A stretch of 64,000 nucleotides of DNA. Source: RPQJ01 sp963732375. GTDB taxonomy: Bacteria > Pseudomonadota > Gammaproteobacteria > Steroidobacterales > Steroidobacteraceae. The notes beneath the pieces were generated by a model. It had not been told where the DNA came from. It did not search any database and worked only from the letters and a program-made list of their open reading frames with translations. Of this stretch, positions 44,195 through 52,758 are shown in pieces. The position numbers and the translations under genes were made by a program. The stretch lies in the NCBI GenBank assembly GCA_963732375.1, contig CAVSZE010000002.1, forward strand, positions 1 to 64,000, read 5' to 3'. Each line of letters starts with the position of its first letter. Position 1 is the stretch's first letter.

Positions 44195-44452
44195 CTACTG
44201 CCCGGAATCCGGCGATTTGTCCCCTGACTGCTGGTCGATCGTCGCGTCGAGCGAATCTTTTGCTGCCATGACCGTATCCTCGACCCCGCGTGCCCGGTCC
44301 TGGGTCTGGATCATGTCGTCGAACACGGTTTCGTCGGTGCTGCGGCCCTTGGCTGCGGCGTCGGCCTTGTCCTGGGGCGCCTGCTCGGCGCCGCAGGCCG
44401 CGACGACCGTCAGCATCAGGCCCAGGACGGCTGTTCTTGCTTTCGACTGCAT
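44195..44452 (-). CDS. Small putative lipoprotein, 85 aa
   Basis: Signal peptide with lipobox VVAAC (Cys near residue 20), then about 65 polar, acidic residues: DKADAAAKGRSTDETVFDDM and VEDTVMAAKDSLDATIDQQS. No known domain; the body looks like a single amphipathic helix. Between a REP-like array (44499-44575, upstream) and the methyltransferase gene, 33 bp downstream. Confidence 0.65.
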   Translation of the reverse strand: MQSKARTAVLGLMLTVVAACGAEQAPQDKADAAAKGRSTDETVFDDMIQTQDRARGVEDTVMAAKDSLDATIDQQSGDKSPDSGQ

Positions 44453-44498
44453 AGGCACCCCCGGGATCGGTCCAGGCGCAATCTTACCCGGGTCGACA

Positions 44499-44575
44499 GG
44501 GGACATTCTCCTTTTCCCCCTGCAGAGCAGGGGACATTCTCCTTTTCTCCTTTCAGCGAAAAGGAGAATGTCCCC
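44499..44575. repeat. GGGGACATTC repeat cluster
   Basis: Two direct copies of GGGGACATTCTCCTTTT (44499-44515, 44530-44546) and one inverted copy (44559-44575). The second and third form a 17-bp stem with a 12-nt loop. It fills the gap between a lipoprotein gene and the hydrolase stop at 44578. Confidence 0.85.
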
Positions 44576-44577
44576 TC

Positions 44578-45093
44578 TCAAAGGAATTCTTCGATGGAGA
44601 AGAGAAAGTACGTGAGGTAATGGTTGATCGGCCGGATCTGGTCGAGCAGGCCATGATCGGAGTTCACCACGTGCAAGGTCGCGTTCTGCTCGCGCGCGAA
44701 GCGGTAGCTGTTGTCCACCGGGACCACCTCGTCGCGCCAGCCGTGGATGATGGTGGTCGGGCATGCCGCCGGACGCGGGCTGAACTTCTCGAACCCGGGC
44801 ATGTACAGCGCCGGCGCGAGCAGGAACATGCCGCGGGCCTGCAGCAGCGACGAGGCCGCGACGGACACGTATCCACCCATGCTCGAACCCACCAGCACCA
44901 GCGAGCCGCGCAGGTCCTTGCAGAAGGAAAGCAACCGGGTGACCCGGTCCTTGGGGTCGTCGATGCCGCGGTAGTCCACCGACTCGACCACGAATCCCTC
45001 CTCGCGGGCGATCTCCGCCATGGCAGCGATCTTGCTGCCCCATGGCTCGCTGTCCTTGCCGTGCGAGAAGACCACGTATCGTTCAGCCATCAA
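44578..45093 (-). CDS. Alpha/beta hydrolase, 171 aa
   Basis: Small alpha/beta hydrolase: nucleophile elbow LVGSSMGGYVS, acid GWRDEVVP, and histidine VVNSDHGLLDQ form a full triad. The N-terminus VVFSHGKDSEPWGSKIAAMA holds the oxyanion loop. Similar in size to YqiA-type esterases but the substrate is unknown. The 3' end touches the GGGGACATTC cluster. Confidence 0.85.
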   Translation of the reverse strand: MMAERYVVFSHGKDSEPWGSKIAAMAEIAREEGFVVESVDYRGIDDPKDRVTRLLSFCKDLRGSLVLVGSSMGGYVSVAASSLLQARGMFLLAPALYMPGFEKFSPRPAACPTTIIHGWRDEVVPVDNSYRFAREQNATLHVVNSDHGLLDQIRPINHYLTYFLFSIEEFL

Positions 45094-45152
45094 TGTCCTC
45101 CAGCGACCATCACCGCCGGCATCATATTCCCCCCGCAGTGGGGATTCCGGAA

Positions 45153-45506
45153 TCAGTTCTCATCGCCGACGCTCCACAGCCAGCGATCGAGGTCCGCGGG
45201 CGGGCTTTGCCAACCGTGGCGGCGGAGGTCCACCCGGCCGCTCGACGCATCGACGCCCTCGCTGCGCAGGCGCCGGATCTGGCGATCACGCGATGGCGCG
45301 CCCTCGGGGAATGCGATCCGGCCACCCGCCGCGACGATTCGATGCCACGGGACCTTGCTGTCGCTGGGAAGTGTCGAGAGCACCCGTCCGACCAGGCGCG
45401 ATCGACGCGGCCAGCCGGCGCGCTCGGCGACCGCACCGTATGTCGTCACCTTGCCGCGGGGCACCTGCCCCACGACCGCCAGTATTGCGTCGGCCGCGTC
45501 GTTCAT
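45153..45506 (-). CDS. Alkyltransferase-like protein (ATL)
   Basis: 117 residues, homologous to the DNA-binding domain of O6-methylguanine methyltransferase: VPRGKVTTYGAVAERAGWPR, then RVLSTLPSDSKVPWHRIVAA. The active-site PCHR is PWHR here: Trp replaces the acceptor Cys, the hallmark of ATL proteins that flag O6-alkylguanine for nucleotide excision repair and cannot transfer the alkyl group. ATG 45506 chosen from homologues. Divergent from the 5-oxoprolinase gene. Confidence 0.9.
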   Translation of the reverse strand: MNDAADAILAVVGQVPRGKVTTYGAVAERAGWPRRSRLVGRVLSTLPSDSKVPWHRIVAAGGRIAFPEGAPSRDRQIRRLRSEGVDASSGRVDLRRHGWQSPPADLDRWLWSVGDEN

Positions 45507-45589
45507 GTCGCCGGATGCTAGCGACCCGTGGCTCGCGCGCACAAGCGCGTCGTTTGCCGCGCCTGCGCGCAGCGTGAGAAAGTCCCGCG

Positions 45590-48500
45590 ATGAAGTCCGA
45601 TAGTCCGCAACAGGCCTGGCAATTCGCGATCGACCGCGGCGGTACGTTCACCGACGTCGTCGCGCGCGACCCCGACGGGCACCTCCATACGCACAAGGTC
45701 CTGTCGCGCGACCCGAAGCGCCCGGGCGACCCGGCGGTTCGCGCCATCGACGACGTCCTCGCGCGCGTGCCGGGCAGCGGCAAGCGGCTGGAATCGGTAC
45801 GGCTCGGAACGACGGTAGCCACCAACGCGCTGCTCGAACGCAAGGGCGAGCCGACCTTGCTGGTGACGACACGCGGCCTCGGTGACGCGCTTCGCATCGG
45901 CTACCAGAATCGACCGGACATCTTCGCGCGCGCGATACGACTGCCGCCCGCGCTGTATGCCAGCGTGGTCGAGGCGAACGAAAGAGTCGATGCAACGGGC
46001 GTCGTACTCGAACCGCTCGACGAGGACTCGTTGCTGGCCGAACTGTCCGAGGCGCGGGCCGGCGGGCTGCGCTCCGTCGCGATCGCATTCCTGCATGGCC
46101 TCCGCAACCCAGGCCACGAACTGCACGCTGCGCGACTGGCTGCGCAGGCGGGCTTCGAGGAGATCGTCGTGTCGCACGAAGTGGCGCCGCTCGTCGGGCT
46201 GATCGCACGCGGCGACAGCGCCGTGGCCGACGCCTACCTGTCGCCGGTCCTGGGTCGCTACGTGCGCGATTTCCTCCGCCAGCTCGCCGAAAGCCACGGC
46301 CGGGCGCAACTGCTGATGATGCAGAGCAACGGCGGACTGGTGGACCCCGATGGATTCCGCGGCATCAACGGCGTGCTGTCGGGTCCTGCGGGAGGAGTGG
46401 TCGGGCTCGCATCCATTGCCGGATCAGCCGGGCTTGGCCGGCTGATCGGTTTCGACATGGGCGGAACGTCGACGGACGTGAGCCTCTACGCGGGGGAATT
46501 GCCGCGCCGCCTTGCAACCGAGATAGACGGCGTACGCCTGCATTCGCCGATGATGGACGTGCACACCATCGCCGCCGGCGGAGGCTCGATCGTGCGCTAC
46601 GCCGACGGTCGTCTCCAGGTCGGGCCCGACTCGGCGGGCGCCGACCCCGGGCCCGCCTGTTACCGGCGCGGCGGCCCGGCGACGGTTACCGACTGCAACG
46701 TAGTGCTCGGTCGGATCCGCCCGGATAGATTCCCGGCCGTTTTCGGCGCTTCGGGAAACGAGACGCTGGACCCGGACGCCTCGCGCGCCCGCCTCGAAGC
46801 CATCGCCGGGGAAATTTCGCGCGACGGCACCCGACTCGGGACCGAGCAACTTGCCGAGGCATTCCTGACGGTTGCCGTGTCCCGCATGGCCAATGCGATC
46901 CGGGAACTGGCGCTCGGCCAGGGCCACGACCCGTCGCAGTTCGCGCTGCTGCCCTTCGGCGGCGCGGCCGGACAACACGCCTGCGCGGTCGCCGAAGCAC
47001 TCGGCATCGAGTCGATGCTGCTCGACCCGCTGGCCGGTGTTCTCTCCGCCTGGGGCATCGGACTCGCCCGCCGCCGCTGCCTCAGGCGGCACAGCGTCGG
47101 CGAGCGCTGCGACGCGCCAGGGCACGCCCGGGTCGGGGCTGTTCTCGACAGGCTCGAGGAGGCCGCCAGCAGTGAACTCATTCGCCAGGGAATCGCCGAC
47201 CAGGACATCGCGATTCGACGGACCGCCAACCTGCGACTGCCGGGCTCCGACTCGGAGATCGAGGTCGAATGGGGCGAGCCGGCAGCGATGCTCGAGGAAT
47301 TCTCCGCTGCGCACCGCCGGCTGTACGGGTTTGCGGACGACACGAGGATTGCCGTGCTGGCCGGCTGCTGTGCGGAGGCGGCCGAGCGCGAGCCGGCATC
47401 CGGACGAAAAGAGCGCAGCCCAGGCACGCTTCCGGCATTGCCCGGAGGCGGCGCGCGGGATGCCGCCGCGCCCGGGGAGACCGCGCCGGCAGATGCTATG
47501 GCTGCAGACGCCGCACAGGGCACCGCCGCGCCGCTGGTGAAAGCCTGGAGCGACGGGGCGTGGCGTGAAATTCCGTTGCGCCTGCGGGGAGACCTTGCCG
47601 AAGGCACGGTGCTGGACGGCCCGGCCCTGGTCGCCGAACAGGGCGCCACGGTGTGGATTGCGCGAGGCTGGGTTGCTCGCTCGCGCGGCGACGGCAGGAT
47701 GCTGCTCTCGCGCGAACGCGTCCAGGACCAGGGATCGTCCGTAGAAGTGGCCCCCGCCGACCCCATGCGCCTCGAGGTGTTCAACGGGCTCTTCATGCAC
47801 GTGGCCGAACAGATGGGCGTCGTGCTGCGGCAGACAGCGAGCTCGGTCAACATCAAGGAGCGGCTCGATTTCTCCTGCGCGATCTTCGACGGCGACGCGA
47901 ACCTGGTAGCCAATGCGCCGCACATGCCGGTGCACCTGGGCTCGATGGGCGCGAGCGTCGCGGCGGTGATCGAGCGCCACGGCCGGGACATGTGTCCCGG
48001 CGACTCGTTCATCGTGAACTCGCCCTATCACGGTGGAACCCACCTGCCGGACATCACTGTGGTCACGCCGGTGTTCGACGAAACGGGCTCGCAAATCAAC
48101 TTTTTCACGGCGTCGCGGGCGCACCATGCGGACGTCGGCGGCATCACGCCCGGTTCGATGCCGCCGGGCAGTCACCACATCGACGAAGAAGGCGCGCTGT
48201 TCGAGCCGGTCCGCATCCTTCGCGACGGGCGCCTGGACGAGAGCCGGTTCCGGCGCGCGCTGGCCGCGGGTAGCCACCCCGCCCGCAACCCGGACCAGAA
48301 TCTCGCCGACCTGCGCGCGCAGCTTGCCGCCAATGCGCGCGGCATCCGCGAGCTCGAACGTGCAGCCGGCGAGCATGGCCTCGCGACGCTGCTCGCCTAC
48401 ATGCGGCACGTGCAGGACAATGCGGAAGCCTGCATGCGGCGCGCGGTGCGTCGCCTGCGCGACGGGCACTACGCGTACGAAATGGACAATGGCCAGTGCG

Positions 48501-49288
48501 TCCGGGTCGCGGTCGCCGTGGACCATGCTGCCGGCGCGGTGACCGTCGATTTCACCGGCACCTCGCCCCAGGGCAATGACAACTTCAACGCCCCACGCGC
48601 CGTGACGGTGGCCGCGGTGCTGTACGTGTTCCGTACATTGATCGACGAGCCGATCCCGTTGAATGCAGGATGCCTGCGGCCCATTCACATCGTCGTGCCG
48701 ACCGGATCGATGCTCGACCCGGCGTTCCCGCACGCGGTCGTGGCCGGAAACGTCGAGACGTCGCAGTGCATCGTGGACGCGCTGTACGGCGCGCTCGGCC
48801 TGCAGGCCGCGGCCCAGGGCACCATGAACAACTTCACGTTCGGCAACGATCGCTACCAGTACTACGAGACCATCGCCGGCGGATCGGGCGCCGGCGACGG
48901 CTTCGACGGCGCGAGCGGCGTGCAGACACACATGACGAACTCGCGGCTCACCGACCCCGAGGTGCTCGAGGCGCGATTTCCCGTACTGTTGCACGAGTTC
49001 GCGTTCAGGGCCGGCTCGGGGGGCGCCGGCCGGTACCGCGGCGGTGACGGACTGCTGCGCTGCGTGGAATTCCGCGAGGCGATGACCGCTGCGATCCTGT
49101 CGAATCACCGGCGCATCGCGCCGTTCGGCCTGCAGGGAGGTGCCGCGGGGATGACGGGCGAAAACCGCGTGCTGCGGCGCGACGGCAGCTCAGAAACGCT
49201 GGCCGCCACCGCGGAAGTCGCTGTAGAAGCCGGCGACCGCATCACCATCGCGACGCCCGGCGGCGGCGGCTTCGGGCGGCGGCAGTGA
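45590..49288 (+). CDS. Fused 5-oxoprolinase / hydantoinase A-B protein
   Basis: 1232 residues. N-terminal HyuA part (about 10-700): FAIDRGGTFTDVVARDPDGH, GTTVATNALLERKGEPTLLV, FDMGGTSTDVSLYAGE (ATP-binding), AGGGSIVRYADGRLQVGPDS. C-terminal HyuB part (about 725-1232): MHVAEQMGVVLRQTASSVNI, GDSFIVNSPYHGGTHLPDIT, VAGNVETSQCIVDALYGALG. Fusion of both parts is typical of ATP-dependent 5-oxoprolinase, which opens 5-oxoproline to glutamate. Its last 99 bp overlap the convergent sheath-like gene. A free-standing gene; no transport genes adjoin. Confidence 0.92.
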   Translation: MKSDSPQQAWQFAIDRGGTFTDVVARDPDGHLHTHKVLSRDPKRPGDPAVRAIDDVLARVPGSGKRLESVRLGTTVATNALLERKGEPTLLVTTRGLGDALRIGYQNRPDIFARAIRLPPALYASVVEANERVDATGVVLEPLDEDSLLAELSEARAGGLRSVAIAFLHGLRNPGHELHAARLAAQAGFEEIVVSHEVAPLVGLIARGDSAVADAYLSPVLGRYVRDFLRQLAESHGRAQLLMMQSNGGLVDPDGFRGINGVLSGPAGGVVGLASIAGSAGLGRLIGFDMGGTSTDVSLYAGELPRRLATEIDGVRLHSPMMDVHTIAAGGGSIVRYADGRLQVGPDSAGADPGPACYRRGGPATVTDCNVVLGRIRPDRFPAVFGASGNETLDPDASRARLEAIAGEISRDGTRLGTEQLAEAFLTVAVSRMANAIRELALGQGHDPSQFALLPFGGAAGQHACAVAEALGIESMLLDPLAGVLSAWGIGLARRRCLRRHSVGERCDAPGHARVGAVLDRLEEAASSELIRQGIADQDIAIRRTANLRLPGSDSEIEVEWGEPAAMLEEFSAAHRRLYGFADDTRIAVLAGCCAEAAEREPASGRKERSPGTLPALPGGGARDAAAPGETAPADAMAADAAQGTAAPLVKAWSDGAWREIPLRLRGDLAEGTVLDGPALVAEQGATVWIARGWVARSRGDGRMLLSRERVQDQGSSVEVAPADPMRLEVFNGLFMHVAEQMGVVLRQTASSVNIKERLDFSCAIFDGDANLVANAPHMPVHLGSMGASVAAVIERHGRDMCPGDSFIVNSPYHGGTHLPDITVVTPVFDETGSQINFFTASRAHHADVGGITPGSMPPGSHHIDEEGALFEPVRILRDGRLDESRFRRALAAGSHPARNPDQNLADLRAQLAANARGIRELERAAGEHGLATLLAYMRHVQDNAEACMRRAVRRLRDGHYAYEMDNGQCVRVAVAVDHAAGAVTVDFTGTSPQGNDNFNAPRAVTVAAVLYVFRTLIDEPIPLNAGCLRPIHIVVPTGSMLDPAFPHAVVAGNVETSQCIVDALYGALGLQAAAQGTMNNFTFGNDRYQYYETIAGGSGAGDGFDGASGVQTHMTNSRLTDPEVLEARFPVLLHEFAFRAGSGGAGRYRGGDGLLRCVEFREAMTAAILSNHRRIAPFGLQGGAAGMTGENRVLRRDGSSETLAATAEVAVEAGDRITIATPGGGGFGRRQ

Positions 49289-50998
49289 CGATGGCCCCGA
49301 CAGTGCTGGCCGAGGCTCGCGGTAGTAACCGAAAAGCTGCTGCGCCAGCGTGCGTTCCCTCGACGTCGCATCGTCCGGTGATTGCGCCGGAAGGCCGTGC
49401 ACGGTCATTCGCGTGCCGGCGGGCAGCGTCGTCGAGCGTGCCGGTCGCACGCGGCTGCCGTCGAGCGAATGCGTGACCAGGAACGAAAAATAGTCGTCCG
49501 CACGTGTCGAGCGCAGGCCGACCAGGAAGCTGACGTGACCAGCCGCGACTTCCTGCGGGGGATTCACGCGCTCGTCGCAGACAACGTAGCAGACGTCACC
49601 TTTGTCGGCAGGGCCGAACAGCCCGGCGGCGGCCAGCGGGGCGAGGAAATCCTGCACCTGACGGGTGAGCTTGTGCCAGGTATTGCGGTCGCCTGACTCG
49701 AACACCGACCAGCGAGTGCCGCGCTCGATGCTGTTCATCACCAGCAGCGCACGACGCCGGCGCGTGAGCAGCATGCTGTCCGCGCTGCTCGCCGAACCAC
49801 CGGCCAGAGTGCGCAATGCCGGCGCGTCCGGGCTGGCCGAACGCAGCGATTGCAGCGGATTCACTCCGTGCGCGATCAGCCGCGCGCGCTCCGGCTCCGT
49901 GAGTTGTTGCCCGGCCCGCGTGCCTGGTCGCAGCAGCAGTTCCTCGTCGGCACCTGCCTGCCAGGGTGAGCGATGCTCGTCGACTCGTGCCAGCACGCCC
50001 GCCACGGCACCGCCATTCGCGAATGACTCGTAGCGTCCACGCAGCCGGTCGAACGCAAGGATGCGCGGGAAACACATCAGCGCATTTTCTGACCTGAAAC
50101 CCTGTTCACGCAGCCCCTTGAGCAGCTCGTCGCAACTCGACCAGGCGAGCGCCGGATCGACGATCAGCAGTGCGCGAAGCTCGCGGCAGTGTGCCGCTGC
50201 GGCGACGAGGACGCCGGGTCCAAGGTCGCGGTCGCGCGCCGGCGGCGGAATGTACAGGAAATGCGCGTGGTCCCCGGGACGCAGCGCGAACATACCCGTG
50301 CCGCGCTCGGCCGATCCGATCAGGTCGTAGTCGGTCAGGGGCTCCCCGTCGTTACCGTCGGCGTTCGAATCCACGTAGCCGATCGGGTGGCGCGCGCCGG
50401 GGCGATAGGTCCGGTCGGGTCGCAGCGGCGGGACCTCGCCCTGCACGCGTACCAGGGCCGACTCCTGCAGCGCGGTCGTGACGAACCGCGTGCTGCCCGG
50501 GACGACCGACAGCCGGCGGAATATCTCCTGGTCCTCGATGTGCTCGGACCCGGCCGCCCGTACCCGCTGGATGACGAGATTGAAGCGGTCGTCTTCGTTC
50601 GCGGCGATGTTGTCGTAGTCCACCGACGCCCGCAGCGCCTCGCGCGATCCGGGATTGCGTGCCGCAAGCGCCAGCGACGTGCGCCCGCACGGCAGCGTGA
50701 TCGTCGCGGGACGGCCGCCGTTGCAGACGCGCACGACGATCGCATGGCGACCGCCGTTCTCGAAGAACTGCTCGACGGCATAGGTCATCGGGCTCGGTTG
50801 CCACAAGCCGCCGAAAACCTGCTGGAACTCGGCGAAGCCGTGCACGGAAACGGGACGCTGCACCGGGCCGCGCAGCGTGCGACCAATGAAAGCGCATGTG
50901 GATGGCGGCAAGCGCGTGATGGCGTGGTCGGCGCCAGGCGCCTCCGCCACGACCATGCCCCTCAGGTTCGACTCTGCCAAACCGCTGCCCCCGCTCAT
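49190..50998 (-). CDS. Contractile tail sheath-like protein (orphan)
   Basis: 602 residues. N-terminal tail-sheath signature: IGRTLRGPVQRPVSVHGFAE, FQQVFGGLWQPSPMTYAVEQ, FFENGGRHAIVVRV. The C-terminal sheath domain has NSIERGTRWSVFESGDRNTW, HKLTRQVQDFLAPLAAAGLF and VCDERVNPPQEVAAGHVSFL. These are the regions that form the contractile sheath of phage tails and contractile injection systems. No tube, baseplate, spike or AAA gene is seen in the window, so this is an orphan or the rest lies elsewhere. The final 30 residues (PPPEAAAAGRRDGDA onward) are a low-complexity tail. Confidence 0.85.
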   Translation of the reverse strand: MSGGSGLAESNLRGMVVAEAPGADHAITRLPPSTCAFIGRTLRGPVQRPVSVHGFAEFQQVFGGLWQPSPMTYAVEQFFENGGRHAIVVRVCNGGRPATITLPCGRTSLALAARNPGSREALRASVDYDNIAANEDDRFNLVIQRVRAAGSEHIEDQEIFRRLSVVPGSTRFVTTALQESALVRVQGEVPPLRPDRTYRPGARHPIGYVDSNADGNDGEPLTDYDLIGSAERGTGMFALRPGDHAHFLYIPPPARDRDLGPGVLVAAAAHCRELRALLIVDPALAWSSCDELLKGLREQGFRSENALMCFPRILAFDRLRGRYESFANGGAVAGVLARVDEHRSPWQAGADEELLLRPGTRAGQQLTEPERARLIAHGVNPLQSLRSASPDAPALRTLAGGSASSADSMLLTRRRRALLVMNSIERGTRWSVFESGDRNTWHKLTRQVQDFLAPLAAAGLFGPADKGDVCYVVCDERVNPPQEVAAGHVSFLVGLRSTRADDYFSFLVTHSLDGSRVRPARSTTLPAGTRMTVHGLPAQSPDDATSRERTLAQQLFGYYREPRPALSGPSSLPPPEAAAAGRRDGDAVAGFYSDFRGGGQRF

Positions 50999-51083
50999 GC
51001 TCGTTCTAAGTTAGCACAAGCACTGGTGTGCGTGGCGGCCCGGCAACACTAATTATTGGGGTATGACGGCAATCGGACCCGCG

Positions 51084-52235
51084 TTATCGGGATGCGCTGG
51101 CGGCTGGAACGTCGGGCCCGTCCTGACCGTCCCAGTTGGATCCTTCCGGCACCGCGTTCTCGACGCGGCGCGCAGCACCGAGCCAGGCCTCCATCGTGAG
51201 GCCCTGCCGTGAAACCGGCACCGTGATACCCCGGGACTGCGTCACCGCCACTTCTGCAAGCGGCGTGTTGATCGAGGCGCCGTGCTCTTCGGCGAGTCCT
51301 TGCAGCAGGGCCGCCGCCTTCTCGTCGTATGGAACCGGCGCGGGGGCCTTGCTGTCGTCCTCGCCCTCGACAGGCACCGGGAACGACTGCACGTACAGGT
51401 TCCCGGCCTGCCACGCGGCCAGCAGCGACTGGTTGACCACCGTCACCTTGGTACCAACCGCCACCTTGCCGAACAGCGACTCGATGTCCTCCGGATAGAG
51501 CCGGATGCAGCCATGGCTCGCGCGCATGCCGACGCCTGGCGGCTTGTTCGTGCCGTGCATCAGGTAGCTCGGCCAGCCGAGGTTCATTGCGTAGGCGCCC
51601 AGTGGATTGTCCGGGCCCGGCGGCACGCGCGCCGGCAGCGGATCGCCGTTGGCGGCGTGTTCCTTGCGCACCGATGCGGGTGGCGTCCACATCGGCCCCT
51701 TGCGCTTCGACACGATCTTCGTGCTGCCGATCGGCGTGGCCCAGCCGATCTTGCCGATCCCGATCGGGTACGTCACGACGGTACGCGGCGCGCCCTTCGC
51801 GGCCTTCGGGAAGTAGAACAACCGCATCGCAGCGACATTGACCAGGATGCCTTCCCGGGGCCCGTCCGGAATGACGAACTGCGTCGGCAGGATGATGGTC
51901 GTGCCGTCGCCCGGCAGCCACGGGTCCACGCCGGGATTGGCGCGCAGCACTTCATCGTAGCCAAGGTCGAATCGGCGCGCGATGTCCGCCAGCGTGTCCT
52001 CTTGCCGTGACTGCGTGACCTGCAGCTCGCCAAGCACGGTGGTCACACCGGGCACGAATGTGAACTGGTGAGTGGCCAGCGGCGCCGTGATGGGCGGCGG
52101 TGGCGGCGGCGGCGGTGGGCCCTTCGGCGGCGGCTGGTGCGTCTGGAACACGCTGCACCCACCCAGCACGAGCACGGTGATGGCCAGGGTGGCGCGCGCA
52201 CCGGATACGGAATCGATCACTGGTCTTGCATGCAT
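51084..52235 (-). CDS. L,D-transpeptidase lipoprotein with LysM domain
   Basis: 383 residues. Lipobox VLVLGGC (Cys near residue 27), a Pro-rich linker, a LysM-type region (SRQEDTLADIARRFDLGYDE, VLRANPGVDPWLPGDGTTII), then a YkuD catalytic domain: MNLGWPSYLMHGTNKPPGVG and the active-site SHGCIRLY (Cys243). These enzymes link peptidoglycan stems 3-3 or attach lipoproteins. ATG 52235 sets the lipoprotein signal; the frame is open upstream. 18 bp downstream of the TPM gene on the same strand. Confidence 0.92.
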   Translation of the reverse strand: MHARPVIDSVSGARATLAITVLVLGGCSVFQTHQPPPKGPPPPPPPPPITAPLATHQFTFVPGVTTVLGELQVTQSRQEDTLADIARRFDLGYDEVLRANPGVDPWLPGDGTTIILPTQFVIPDGPREGILVNVAAMRLFYFPKAAKGAPRTVVTYPIGIGKIGWATPIGSTKIVSKRKGPMWTPPASVRKEHAANGDPLPARVPPGPDNPLGAYAMNLGWPSYLMHGTNKPPGVGMRASHGCIRLYPEDIESLFGKVAVGTKVTVVNQSLLAAWQAGNLYVQSFPVPVEGEDDSKAPAPVPYDEKAAALLQGLAEEHGASINTPLAEVAVTQSRGITVPVSRQGLTMEAWLGAARRVENAVPEGSNWDGQDGPDVPAASASR

Positions 52236-52252
52236 CGCGTGTTTCAGCCTCG

Positions 52253-52756
52253 TCAAAGAATCGCGGGACGGTTTGGCAACTCGTCGGTATTGCGCGAACC
52301 CGGAACGGCCGGGAAATTCGCCGCCATCGGGTCGCTCACGCGACCGATGCCCTCGAGCAAACCCTGTTCGAACCGGCCGGCGCTGAAACTCGACTCCATG
52401 GCGTGGCAGATGTCCACCCACTCCTCCGGGGCCACGCGACCGTTGTAGCCGCGATCCGCGACGATTTCCACGTGGCAGTCGGCGAGCAGCAGGTAGATCA
52501 GCACGCCGTTATTGGCAGCGGTGTCCCAGACGCCGAGCTCCGCGAAAACCTGCAGCGCGCGCTCACGTGGACTGCGGCCGCGGAGCGCTGCCATGGGTTC
52601 CAGCGAAGCCTCGATTGCCACGCGGATCTCGCCGGTGTGCCGTCGCTCCGATTCGGCGATCGCCAGGTCGATCGCGGACAATGCCGCGTTCGGGAACGCA
52701 CGATGCAGCGCCGCGCGTGTCGCGAACAGGTGCCGGAAAAATCGCTTCCATTCCAT
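52253..52756 (-). CDS. TPM-domain protein, 167 aa
   Basis: TPM (YgcG) domain: AIDLAIAESERRHTGEIRVA, RERALQVFAELGVWDTAANN, GVLIYLLLADCHVEIVADRG. No signal peptide; probably cytoplasmic or membrane-associated. Second TPM gene of a three-gene LemA-TPM-TPM operon; it starts 2 bp after the end of the longer TPM protein. Function unknown. Confidence 0.85.
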   Translation of the reverse strand: MEWKRFFRHLFATRAALHRAFPNAALSAIDLAIAESERRHTGEIRVAIEASLEPMAALRGRSPRERALQVFAELGVWDTAANNGVLIYLLLADCHVEIVADRGYNGRVAPEEWVDICHAMESSFSAGRFEQGLLEGIGRVSDPMAANFPAVPGSRNTDELPNRPAIL

Positions 52757-52758
52757 GA

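Noticed and set aside
46424..49108. An 894-codon open frame on the minus strand opposite the oxoprolinase gene
   Set aside because: Antisense shadow of a well-conserved gene, rich in Arg, Ala and Gly, with no recognisable motif.
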